In this document: positions 45,961-58,300 of the stretch, one piece after another
How positions within the stretch are numbered: position 1 is the first letter of the stretch
How the letters are laid out: the number at the start of each line of letters is the position of its first letter
DNA from: Sanderia malayensis
Lineage: Eukaryota > Cnidaria > Scyphozoa > Semaeostomeae > Pelagiidae
Length of the DNA stretch: 64,000 bases
Direction: 5' to 3'
NCBI GenBank assembly: GCA_013076295.1
Contig: RQOL01000658.1
Span: 4,595,836 to 4,659,835 of the forward strand
Translations under genes and position numbers: made by a program
The notes under the pieces: generated by a model
Database searches by the model: none
What the model saw: only the letters and a program-made list of their open reading frames with translations
What the model was told of the DNA's origin: nothing

Positions 45961-47461
45961 TTAAAATGCCCCTACGGCTTTTTTTTTTATTGGCTAAAAG
46001 TATAGAATCGAATGCGCTGATTCTGATACCGTTTATATTTTTTTGATCTGATGAGTAGTTGTTGAGTTACGAGAGATTGCGTTCACACTTTCGTGTCTCA
46101 CTTTTAGGACTGGGTCGAATCCACTATGACATCATAGGGGACTCAGTGTGTTCAGTGGCGGCGGGCGTAGGCCTACATTCAGTATAATAGATATGTTGTT
46201 TGCGCTTTGTCTTGTCTCGTGATGTGTATTCGTGGGTATTTGTGCAATTTTGGTGATCAGAATTAAATAGAAAGTTTCCATAACTTAAATATTCTTAGTC
46301 GGATAGTAGTTCATGACAGTAGGGATTGCAGTGCTGAGGAATGCGAAGATGGCGAGGGGATAGGATTGATCGTATCGAAGAGTAAAGCAGACCGATGAAG
46401 GAGAGAACCTGATGCATTTGATCCTATTTGGCTGAGAACTCTTTCGTTGAAAGCTATGAAAGAGATTAAAGCGAGAAAAAAATGTTGAAAGAGAACTTTC
46501 TGGGCAATTAACTAGATCTGAACTATCATCTTTCTGTTGTGTATCTGATGAAGTAAAAGTGTATCAAAATTCTATACGTAATATGATTTAGGCCATGGCC
46601 ATATCCATCCGTGTCGGTCAACCTTTGTGGTTGAAGAAACTTGAAACGATTCGATTTTCATTAGATACAGCAAGTGTAGAAAATGTGCAACACAATTCCT
46701 TATTACTACACATGAATTTCGTTACTGCACCGAAATTGATGGTTGCATGTTGGCATTTTCTAACTGCGAAGTTTAGAATTTCGTCCGTCGTTGCGAATTG
46801 ATGAAATCTATCCACTTCCTTCTCGTTACAGCTTCAGGGCGATCGTCCTGATAAAGCTGAATCCTGTGAAGCTCTACAAATCTTGATTCATCCGGTGTAT
46901 TTCCACGGCATAGCAAAACACATCGATATGGCATATTTTCCCATTTTCACATATAAATCTAACAATTTTCAGGTCTTGTCAAATATCTGTGATCATGTTT
47001 TTGATCCCATTGAAATCCCGTACTGTTTTAACATAGCACGGCCTACGCCCGCCGCCACTGAGCATAATGAGCAGCCACTACATGGGAATTTTGTAATTCC
47101 TCCCCACAGCTGCAAACTCATCACACGCCTTTCAAATCTTAATGCCATAATGGGCCGACCTGTTTCTAATCATCAAAGTCAAAAAAACAAATATCAAGTT
47201 CATAGTATGAGAGAAAATCGACGTCAGATTTGTTGCTTCAGTACGGGGAAAAAAGGGGCTGCCACTATGATGTCATAGTGGACTCGACCCAATTCTAAAA
47301 GTGAGACAAGGAAAATGGCGAAAATGACGAAACATCGACACTTCCACACGTTATAACTCGTGAACTACGCATCTGATTTAAAAATAATTTTCAGATCTGA
47401 AATCAGCGTACCGAGTTTTATTGAATTCACAAATAAAAAAAAAGCCGTAGGGGCACTTTAA
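45961..47461. mobile_element. TTAA-flanked inverted-repeat element, 1.5 kb
   Basis: Ends ARTGCCCCTACGGC in inverse orientation with TTAA at 45961-45964 and 47458-47461, as in piggyBac-type insertion. Further paired inverted blocks inside include CTCACTTTTAG, GGGTCGA, CCACTATGACATCATAG and GGCGGCGGGCGTAGGCC. No transposase. It abuts the right target duplication of foldback element 2. Relatives: 3158-4240 and part of 57370-57500. Confidence 0.65.
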
Positions 47462-48127
47462 CCCAGTGTACGTGGGATACTCCATCTCGTGAAGTTGAAG
47501 TGGTGTGATATATTAGAATAATTGACGTGATTTATATATGATTGCGCTTGTTGACTCGGCATGAAGGAGACAGCCATCAGATAACAACCAGTTAGTATCA
47601 CAGTGCAACTCTCCCCAACTCCCTATTATTTTGGATGAGATGAAACCAGCCCATAAAGTCATTCCAGTTGCTGCCATTATTTTCTGTTGCTTCTCTGGCT
47701 TCTCTGTCGCAATTTGCATCACTTCGCTTCCCAGTGGCGTTGTCTGTTGTGTTTTGCTTACAGTATTTGCAATCGCAGGACTTATTTCATTACAAGTTTG
47801 TTTGTAATTGCTGATTCATATGCAAAGTCTCGCACAATTCCAAATGGGAACATTTATTTGAAGCTCTTTTGTGTCGGTTATTTACAAAAGTTTGGCATAT
47901 ATTTCGAATTCGATTGGAGAAATGACGCGTAATTCAATTGTGCTTCTTGGAGACTGCCACCAAAGCAAGTAACTTGGAAAATAGCCGAACAAAGCAACTC
48001 TGTTTTGTTTATATCAGTATACGTTTGTTTGATCAAGTGATTTGTTAACCACATTGGAACTAAAAAACGTCAAGAACTGGGTTGTTGTACAAAACATTTC
48101 GATAGAAGTATTATCGTGGATGACGAA
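47462..48127. other. Region upstream of gene C; no gene seen
   Basis: Not clearly coding. A 69-codon minus-strand frame (47513-47722) has no recognisable domain. The region probably holds the promoter and 5' untranslated sequence for the exon at 48128. Confidence 0.35.
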
Positions 48128-48241
48128 ATGGCAGCTGAAAAACGTTCGAAAATTATTTCAAATTTACCCCAAAGGCAATCTGATAAGCTTGATTCAAAAG
48201 TTACGGTTCTGAAATTAAATCTACTCGGACTATGGGCCAAG
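48128..48241 (+). CDS. Candidate alternative first coding exon of gene C
   Basis: It starts ATG GCA GCT at 48128, runs 38 codons (ends LNLLGLWAK) and ends with a strong donor, AAG|GTGAGT, in phase 0. It could splice directly to the PH-domain exon at 50265, replacing the exon at 49397. If instead it joins the 49397 exon it would act as a leader, since no good in-frame acceptor was found there. No domain recognised. Confidence 0.4.
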
Positions 48242-49396
48242 GTGAGTGCAAAGTTTTGTTGTTTTATTTACAAGATACAACTAAATCCATAATAATAAAA
48301 TATTATATTGTCATTTAATTGTTCGTTGTCGTATAACTCCTACCCTCGTAGGAGCTATTGCTATGCTTTATATACAAGTTATGCCAACTTAAATTGCGAA
48401 CAGTTAGTAATGGTACATTGTGTTAATTAACTTTTAAAACTAGAACTTGTGAATTAAAATTTAGCATGTGCTCAAAATTGTGACGGATCTCAAATGAAAG
48501 AAGTTGAATTTATTATGATTTCTAAAATGTTCTGCCCGGCTTAAATAATTGAATAATTGTTCCAATTTTGTGCATTTTGTTTTTTACAATACATTTTTGA
48601 CCTTTTTGACGAGTTCCATTAAAACAATTGTGATGTGTAAAATGTGGTCAATATCCGGTCTGGCCTCTCCACCAACTGATCCTGTTGATAGATGGGACTT
48701 TTCCTGCTCTCCTTGTGACAAAAGTAATTATCAGCTTGTTTAATTGTCAACAATTTTCAAAGTATTGTCCCTCGGTCATCTAATTTTACAACGATTGAGC
48801 TCGTCAATTTTTTTTGCTACAATCAAAACCTTTACTGAAGTCTCAATATGTTTTAATAAGGCACATGATATTAGTGAGTACGGCTGAAACTGGGGGGAGG
48901 GAGGCAGAGGGAAAATATTGGAGGAGTTGGGAGAGTAAAACCAGTCGAAGGACATGAAATAGGGTGTTGGTTGTCAGTTGTGGTTTCTAATGACACGCAT
49001 GCGCACTTTGAATATAGCATTAAATTCATGAAATGAATAGTGCTTATCTTATCACGAAACGAAGTGCATTTCGCAAAGTCTGCAGTGAATGATGAGTAGT
49101 TGAGTCTACATTACAAATTCTGCGATAATAGCGGATGTTAAAGCGATAGAAGACATTTCAATCACAAACATATATTCTGGATTTGTTTGATGCCTCATAA
49201 TAACCATTGTTGACCAAATCATGAGGCGTTGGAGTGTTTCATTACAACGAGAAGATTAGGCCATCACTATCAAGCAGTGTGAAAACTTGGGCACGCAGAC
49301 AGGAAAGGATTACGACTCAAATATGTCGTTTTGCAAACTCCTTTAATTAATAAAAAAGAGAATGCAATTGCCACAGTGTTACCCTACGCTTTAAAT

Positions 49397-52300
49397 ATGT
49401 CTGACCGTGGCTCCTGTAAAGTTTTTTCGCCGAATATCTTTAATCCTACAAAATGTCAAAATTGTTATAAACCGAAGGAGGGACATCCAACGTCAACCCA
49501 GACCTCACAAACTGGAAAACTTCAAAGAGGCCTGTCGTTATCTGTATCGCGAGAGAGGGTAAGAATGATCATATTTTCTCATAGAAGAAAGAGAACCACC
49601 CACATGATGTTTAATTTTAACGGTTACCAAATCGTAGTTGGTGGAGATGGTTCTGAGTAGTATATTGAAATATTGGCCTTCCTTTGGTTGTTGCGTCTGT
49701 CTCCATTGCCGAGGACTTTCTGTTATTCACTATCGCACAGTTTACGTCCACACATTTATATATTGATTTTGAGCTGCAAACATGTTTTTAGTTGAATGCT
49801 TAAGGAATTTGGTACGACAATTAATAGTTTTTGATGGAATTTTTTTTCTGAGATTCTTGAACCTTCGCTTGTCAACATTGCATTTATCATCAGCACGTTT
49901 CTTCCTGTAAAATAGCAGATGTCAAATACCAGACGAGATGACAGATTGAACATTTTTATTGCACCAAGCATCAATATTGATGCCAAGAGGGAATGCCCTC
50001 TCTCCTGGCTTTCATTTCTTTAGTTAATTGAAATCTCAAATGATTAGGTATTTTAAATATGATTTGCATTTGAGTTTTAAGGTATTCAGATATTCAATTG
50101 CTTTAAGGTATTCAGATATGAACAAAAACAACTTTGAATTTAATTGTTATAAAATCAATTCTGATAGAGTTTTAAAGGATTCTTCTTCATGCATGTTGTA
50201 TCTAATAATTGACGTTATGGTTTTAACTGACATATATACTGAATATAACAAATTTTCTTTTCAGAACACAGCAGTTAAGACAGTACTTAAAGAAGGATAT
50301 TTATGGATTGGTTTACAGGAAAATGAAATTGTCACCAAACTTGAGGTAAGGTGACATCTTTTTTATGTTTTCAGTATGAAATAACTCATAATGATACGTA
50401 ATAATGGCAAAAATCCGAAACCTTTTTTCAGCTTGAAGGATGTTTTATCTATTGCTATTTATATGCATTAAAATGCATGCTCAAAACTGGTTGACAATAC
50501 TGTTTAAGAATTTGAGTTGCATTGATGAGTAGGCATCCTGTGTATTGGTCCTTGGCTGAGATTATTATAATGAATTCACTGAATAAAAATGCGTCATCTG
50601 GGAATACTTTGACCTAGAAAAGAATGAAATAACAGATTTTCTTCAATGAAAATGGGATTATACTCACTTTGTCATAATTCTGAAGGTGCATTGTTGAAAA
50701 AACCAATTGTTTATCATCAAAATCTTCCACATCTTCTGCATAAATAAATCTAAACACTTATAAATTCTTAAAAGCATCAATAACAAACACAGCAATTTTA
50801 TTTTTGTAAATCTATCAAAGTTAAAGTGATTGCCCACTAAGAAGCCAGTTTTGGGTTGTCAATAATCATCTTGGTTAAAAACCAGGTGATATGTTTACTT
50901 GAGAATTGCAACCTTTTGTTTCACAAAAACGACTCTTCTGATATTTTGGGGGTGTGAAGTACTCTTACAATCACGCTCTGAATTTGATCATATGAATAAT
51001 AATATGGCGCGACTTTAAAAGCTATTCTTCTTTGTTTAATTTTGTTTAATAATCTCAAGGAGCACAAAGAGAATTGTGCTAAAAATATAAGGCCTTTTAT
51101 TTGTCTTTGATTATTATTCTTGTTTCTATCAGTAACATGAATTCTATTTCTCCGTACTGTCATTTCACACTTCCTCACGCACACTTTTCCGATTTCTACT
51201 TCTTTGTATCTAGCTCTACCGCGACTATTGCGAATTGAATATTGCGAAATTTTTAAAGCCACAATCGTCTAGTTTCCTTAACGAAGCACAAAGCATAACA
51301 TCCTGTCTTAAATAATACTTGATAAGATAAAAATAATCATATTAAAAGCCGCCAAGCACAAATTACTTCATCTCTTTGCTGTATATTGTATTTCTTTCAA
51401 TTTATGCAATCCTATCATGGCAGGCTTTGATATGATGTAATAGACTTTTCATAAACGACGATTTGGTGGTTGAAAATTCTTTGGTTTTTTCATAGAATTG
51501 GGAAAAACGATGGTTTGTTCTGTATTCTTCTGGAGAATTAGAGAGCTTTCCCGTCGAAAATGATGAGGTATTTTCAATTTTTGAATTTGTTTCTTTCGTT
51601 GTTTACTTGTTCATTCGCTGTTTTATTAAATATTGCTGCTATTTTTTCGCCCATTGATTTCGCATTATTTGCCCAATGTTTTATAGGCCTTAAAATTACC
51701 ACAATTAAGTTGGACTCCCTGCTACCTCAGAAAATAGCCCTGGAAATTCTTTGTCCATCAAAAATCGTAGAAATATTTCTTAGGAAATTTTTCATGAAGC
51801 TTCCTGCCCAACCTAATTTTCTTTGTTCTAATTTCATAGCCCTATTTAAGCATTATTTAAATGTAGGTGTTTTTTATATTAAATTTAAGGTTTTGGAAAG
51901 CGAATCAAAAGGAATTACAGTTTTACAAGATTTCGTACGGATGCTAGATGGTTCTAATGAGATTGGCATGGAAAACTCTCTTGGTTTGAAATCACTAAAA
52001 GATTCAATCTATTTGAAAACAGTCAACAAAATTGATTTTGAAAATTGGTGGAAAGAACTCTCCAACTTCGTTCCTTCGCCTATGAAACGTGCTTATAGTA
52101 AGTTGTTTTATAGTAATTTCTTTCTATATTTCTGTTTTCCTTATTTAATTATTGTTTTTTTGCATCATGTAAGTGATATTTGTCTACGGGTTAACGCATA
52201 AAGGCATGCCGATAACATCTTTATAAAACTAAGAGAGGTTTTGAAATCATTTGTTCGCTTTGAAGACTTTCTATTATTATTGTAATATTGCATCTACTCA

Positions 52301-55300
52301 AATTAATGTATGCTCCCCCCACTAATACCAATATCTATGCACTCAATACAAAACCCATTTTATGAGGGTTTTATGAAAATAATAAAGTTTCTTTGTTGCT
52401 GTTACAAGAGCAATATAGCTAAGATGTAATGCAAAATTTCAGTATATCAAGGCACAATGGTTGTTTTGGTATCAACATCAAATTGTGATTTCGAGTTTGG
52501 ATTCTAGGTGCAAGTGCTGCCACAAGACCTCAGCTGGGAAACTCCAAAATGTGGTTGAGTAAAACTAACTCAAGCCCAAGGGCATCTTCCCCAAAAACGA
52601 CGTCACAGCAAAACGACACTGATAATCCACAGGTGAGGTGTTGTCTATTATGTTCAACTTCATCTTATGGACTCCCTATGGACTGCTATTGTTTTATGCA
52701 CCAAATTGTAAAATTAATTAGTCGATGTGTCACGAGAAATTGAGAATTAACACGGCGACCAAAAGAGACATAATCAGCAAGACAATTCCAATAAACACCA
52801 AATAATTAGGACAAATCTAAGCTAAAAAATGGGGCAACGTTTTGCTCAAGCGCTGTTTCCATCTTCAGATGAATAAAATAGGTTTAGAAAGAGTATTAAT
52901 TCCTGGTACAAAACAATGAAATGCAAATCAAATCGTTCATACGAGTACTTTTTCAGAATTTATTTTATTTGCTTAAAGATGCCAACAGTGTTTTAGTTAA
53001 CACAACACCGAGGTAGCTACAACACTGAGCCATCTTTTTCTTCGGGAGGTGCCCATCTTTTGAGGCCTTCAGATTAAGAATACCTTGGTGGCAATAACAG
53101 CTGCACTTTTTATTCTTTTATTGAACTATATATTGTCAACGCTTTCTTTATTCGAGGAGCTGTCTGATTTTCATTCACGCAAATTCTTTTGGCAATGCTA
53201 TATTTGACTGATTGTGCTTTCTGAATAGGTCGTGAGTTTGAATTCCAAGATATCAAAGCTACAACAAGAGACGAAACGAATCCCAAAACTTGAAGAAGAA
53301 AAACGAAAACTCGAGTTAGAAGTTAATTACTGGAAGGAGTATGTGACTAGTACCAGCTCTTCCAAGAAGTCTGGAAGTAAAATCGATTCTGACAAGGAAC
53401 TAAACGAAGCAAGAAATAAAATGATCAACTTACAAGATCAGTTAAATGAAGCAGAGAAGGGTCTCGAAGTTGCATCTGCAAAAGGTCTTGCACAAGGAAA
53501 GGAACTTGAAGAATTAAAAGGGCAAGTCGATGAAGGAAATAAACTAATAAGCTTGCACAAAGCTACTATCAATGGCTTGAACAATGAACTATCTGCTTTG
53601 AAAAGAAAAGAAGAAGACGCCGTTGGTGCCCCGCAGCCCAAACAGGAAGGAAAACAATTGAATGCTATTGCGGAGGAGCGTATTGTAAACCAATCAACCG
53701 ACTCTTCATCAGAACGAGGTGAAACGGGTGATATCGAATCAAAGTTCTTGACGTTAAGAGAGAAAATGAAAAGAATTGAGAAGGAACTGTTTCTTAAATC
53801 GAAAGAGTTGGAGAAAGCAAATGAAAGTCGATCAAAAGTGGCCAAATATACGAGAACATTGCTTCAAGAGCTCGAGGCAAAACTGAACGATACACAACGA
53901 AAATATGTAGAAGGCAATGAAAAGTATAATAATTTAATAATTGAATTAGAAATGGAAAGAGAAAGAAGAAAAAGATTAGAGTCGGAGAAAGACATAAGCA
54001 ATAGCAGATCAAGCAGTATTTCATCTACAATGAGTTACCAAGAGCAAAACACGAATGCTTTGACAATGAATGACTCATCACCAACCAGTGATCGATCAGA
54101 GAATGAAATCAGTAATCGTTATGTTGATTATTACAGATCGCGATTCAGAGAGACGGAAGCAGCCTTGCTGGACAAGGATAAAAAACTAAGCAGTTGTGAA
54201 AGCAAGATAAAAGAGCTGGAGACGAGATACAAAACAGTTGTAAAACAATGCAAGTCATTGGATGATATTCAAGTGAAATTATCTGATGCTACTCACAAGC
54301 TGAGCGATAGGCAGTTGAAGATTCATGAATTGACAAGGGAAGTTGAAAAGCTAAGAGGATATGAAAGAAGTTACGAAAGAAGAAGCAAAGAATTGGAGAC
54401 GTCCAAGGAGAACTTGAAGAATTCTGATGCGCAGTTAAGCGAGATGAAAAGAAAGTTATCAAGTCAAGAGAAAGACTTGGAAATGTTTAAAATCAGAGAG
54501 GTTGTCATGAAGGAAAGGCTTAGTGCTTTGGAAGAGGAAAGCTCTGACGAATCTGGTGATGATGACGATGATGACAGTGATAAGGATGAAGCAAGGTTGG
54601 AAAAAAGTATTGAAACGCAGAAAAGAGTTGAAAGTATAATTGATTTGGAAGGAAAACTAAGGCTGCTGTCAGCAGAGAATGAAGAATTGAAGAGCAAACA
54701 GATAAAATTAGAAAGTCAAGTATCTCAAGCTACTCACAAATCGAAGGAAGTAAAAGATGTGAATGAAGCAGATGACAATGATAATGTGGATGGTTTGAAA
54801 AAAGAAAAAGAAAAATTTGAACAAAAAATTTCTGAACTTGAAGAAAAGATAATTGTAGAAGAAGAAAAATTGTGCAAAAGTATGTCAGAATTGAAAGAGA
54901 AGCATAAATCAGAAATAGCATTACTAAAGACGAATAATAAGCATGAAAATTCCGAGTTTATCAAACTGAAAGAGGATAATGCTAAGTTAAAGGAAAGATG
55001 TGAGAAACTTGATAAGGAGGAATTAAGTATGAAAAATGAAGAATCTTTGAGGAATTTCGCAAAGTTAGAGGAAGAAATTGTTACTCTAAAAGCAGTGATA
55101 AATGAGAAAGAAGGTTCAGTTTCCCTTAAAAACGAAAAGATCACCGAATTAGAAAAAACATCCAAGCAAATTAATGATGATCTAAATGAAAAGACCCAAG
55201 AGTTGATGGATTTGAATGATCTTTTAGAACAAAAGAATACACAACTAAAGCTACAAAATGATAAAATTGAATATTTGGATAAAATATGCAATGAAAGGTC

Positions 55301-58300
55301 TAGCTGTTTGAATAATATGGAGAATGAGAATAAAATTCTACGTGAACAGATAAATACTTTGGAAAAGAAGCCCTACCTTGGTAAAGAAGACAAACATGAA
55401 GCCATTGAAAGAGTAGAAAATGATGAAAAGCAACCAGAAGAAGGAAGTGAGAGTAACGAGAAGTTATGGAACGACTTGAAAAACATGAGAGTTGCCTTGC
55501 AAAGATCACAATCAACAACTCAGGAAATTAGAATTGAAATGGAAGATGTTGGAAAGAAATATTTAGAAAGTGAACAAAAGGTCATTGAACTTGCCAAAGA
55601 ACTGGATAATCGATTAGGTGAGTGGCAAACGTTCTCCCTCCTCTTTCTAATTGCTCTTATTATTTAACCACTGTGGTATATAATATAACAAAGTTGTAGT
55701 TTTAAAACGCAATGTGAAGACAATGAAGTGCGGTTTGCTTAATGCATTGATATTTCAGGGAATTTGATCTAAACGCTAGTGGATTGAACAGTTTCATTGT
55801 ATACGATTATTTCAGCAGTTTGGTATTTGCAGCAAATGGTCTGCCCTCTCCCCTTGTGAGCATGTAACTTGTTGTTGTTGGCAAAACTCTTTCAAGGGCT
55901 GATTTGATGTGGCTAATTTTTTAGGGCTTGAAAGCGATATGAACCAGTGGGCAGCATCAGTCGAAGCGAAACTCGAAGCAGTTGAGAAGCAAGTGGCCGA
56001 ATCTCGTGACTTGATGCAAACAAAGGTTGATTATTTGGAAAAGGAAAGGAACAATGTCATTCATCTTGTCAACGTTACCAGTGCTTATATATGCGAGTTG
56101 GAGAATTCACTAACTGAGAGCAGGAATAAAATAGAAGAATTACAGAGTATCATTGAGCATACCCGTGGTGTGCATGGCAAGCGAATTCCGCCAGAAGGCC
56201 GATCTGATCACAAAGATGAAAGCTCTTCAGATCAGTCCGATGTTGAGGATTCGTCTTCCAAGAATTCCGACAACCCAGTACAGAGCAACGTGGTGAATCA
56301 AGAACTCGTTTCAAAGATTACCAAGCTGGAGTCTGAGATAAGCGAAGTCAAAGCTACTTATGAGAATGAGAAAAACGCACTGCTTAAAGCCCATCAACTT
56401 GAGATGGAAGCATTGGAGAGGAAGATGCAACAAAGTGACTTCGCCATCAACACCGGTGTTCAAGAGAATCCCAAAGAAGAAATCCCTGCTGGATATGATA
56501 AGTATGTTTGTTTTTCTTTCTCCATCTCAGCTCTAATATGTGTTCTTTTTATAGTATGCATTGTTCTTCTTTGATAATTGGCCCCGAGTGCGACCTTTCC
56601 GTGCCTGCTGATATCTGTGTTAGGCCTAGTTTGCCTAATGCTTCATGAACAGAAAAATTGAACTCATTTAAGTTCACGTGTCATATCGTGAAGGCTCTAT
56701 TTCTTATTTGGTCATCGTTCACAATTTCACAAACAGAGGTGTCGGCTTTGATTTGCATGGAATACAACAAAAATTTTACCCCATCACGTTTTCAAAAGAC
56801 AATTAAATGTCATGACGTCATCAGATATTGTCCAAAACGTTGATAAAACGAACATCGTTGGGGCGAATGATGAACTGGTCAATCTCATTGCTTTGGCCAA
56901 CAAACACAATTGTATCCTCCTCGTCATCTTTGTATTGATCAGAACAAATTATTACAGTAATACATGATTAATTTATGCCCGTAATTAGTCCTTTCTGGGC
57001 CAATTACGTGAATAGATTAGCACCTCTTCCTGGTAAACATAAGATCTCTGACGTAAGCGAATGTGATATAATATTTTACTACACGAACATGAATGAAAAT
57101 GCAACTCGAGGAAAGAGAATCAAAGGGCTAGAGAGAAGTGTATATTGTGACAACGTTGTTTTGCTCGTGACCACACTGTGCAAGTACTTGGTCTGCGCCG
57201 TGCATACCAACAGATTACGCAGACACACAACATGTAAGTCTTGTATTTGAATTCACAGCAGGAAAAACATAAACACGACCAAAGACTTTGATGGTTAAAA
57301 ACAACCTTTTTTGATCATTAAGGTCAAGAAAACAACTACAGTGCAGTGGTATCTGTTTGCGATTTGACTCTTTTCATGCGAGTGCCGAGCCGAATTTGTT
57401 GCTTTAGTGCGGGAATAGAGTGGAGTCCCTACTATGGTATTCCTACTATGGTGTCCTAGCAGGCTGCTTAGTTTCTGATGACAGAGAAATTTCTTTTCTA
57501 GTAGCGGGCTGCATCTCCATTTCTTACATGCTGGGACTTGCTGTTGTGTAACTAATTTCTTCGCAATTTTTAGAAGAAACACGATCGTCCAGGTATAACA
57601 CACACAGCACCGCATAGCAATGTATTTGATTGATTTTCTTGTTTTTTGATTGGGCTGATCTTCATTTATTTTGCAATGTTTTGGCTCACGGAGCATGCGC
57701 GGTGAGGTCATTCTGAATGAAAACTCGTCCCATCATGCTCGTGTACCCAAAAGATGGCGCGATGCTGACTTGGCCTCAAATGAGATTGAAAGTTTAATAA
57801 TAAACATGTGAGTGACAGATTAAAAAGGCTGCAATGTGATAATGTAATAATGTCAGCAATGTGAGCTCTATTCAAACTACACAGGTTAAATTTTCAATAT
57901 TTTGTTGCATCCTAACATTCCTTAGTTAATACTGATCTGACAGCGAAAAGTCAAAGTTTCAAAGTTTGATGAAAGAGATTTGGCTTTCCTGTGCGCTACG
58001 CTATGTTCTACATTAATATTGTAATGATCGTGTGTTACCATACCTACTCAAGAGATATGATTGTGTTCTTTCAAACGAAGTAATTAGCCTTGCCGGGGCT
58101 TCTGCAGGGATCACGGAAGCTGTACTTGTGCATTCCCCGAGAAATGTCACCGGCCGTCAAAATGAGACAGAATAACCATTTTAATGCTGTGTTTCTTCCT
58201 ATGTGAGCAAGAGATAGTCAGCTGGAAGCATAGTTGGAACTGATCGTCAACAATGTATCATCAAAGTTTACAAATATATAATATCGATTTCTCTCGATGA

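Noticed and set aside
51560..51889. Extension of the PH exon of gene C upstream of 51890
   Set aside because: The open frame continues to 51560, but phase with the previous exon and PH-domain layout fit a start at 51890; the upstream part looks intronic and T-rich.
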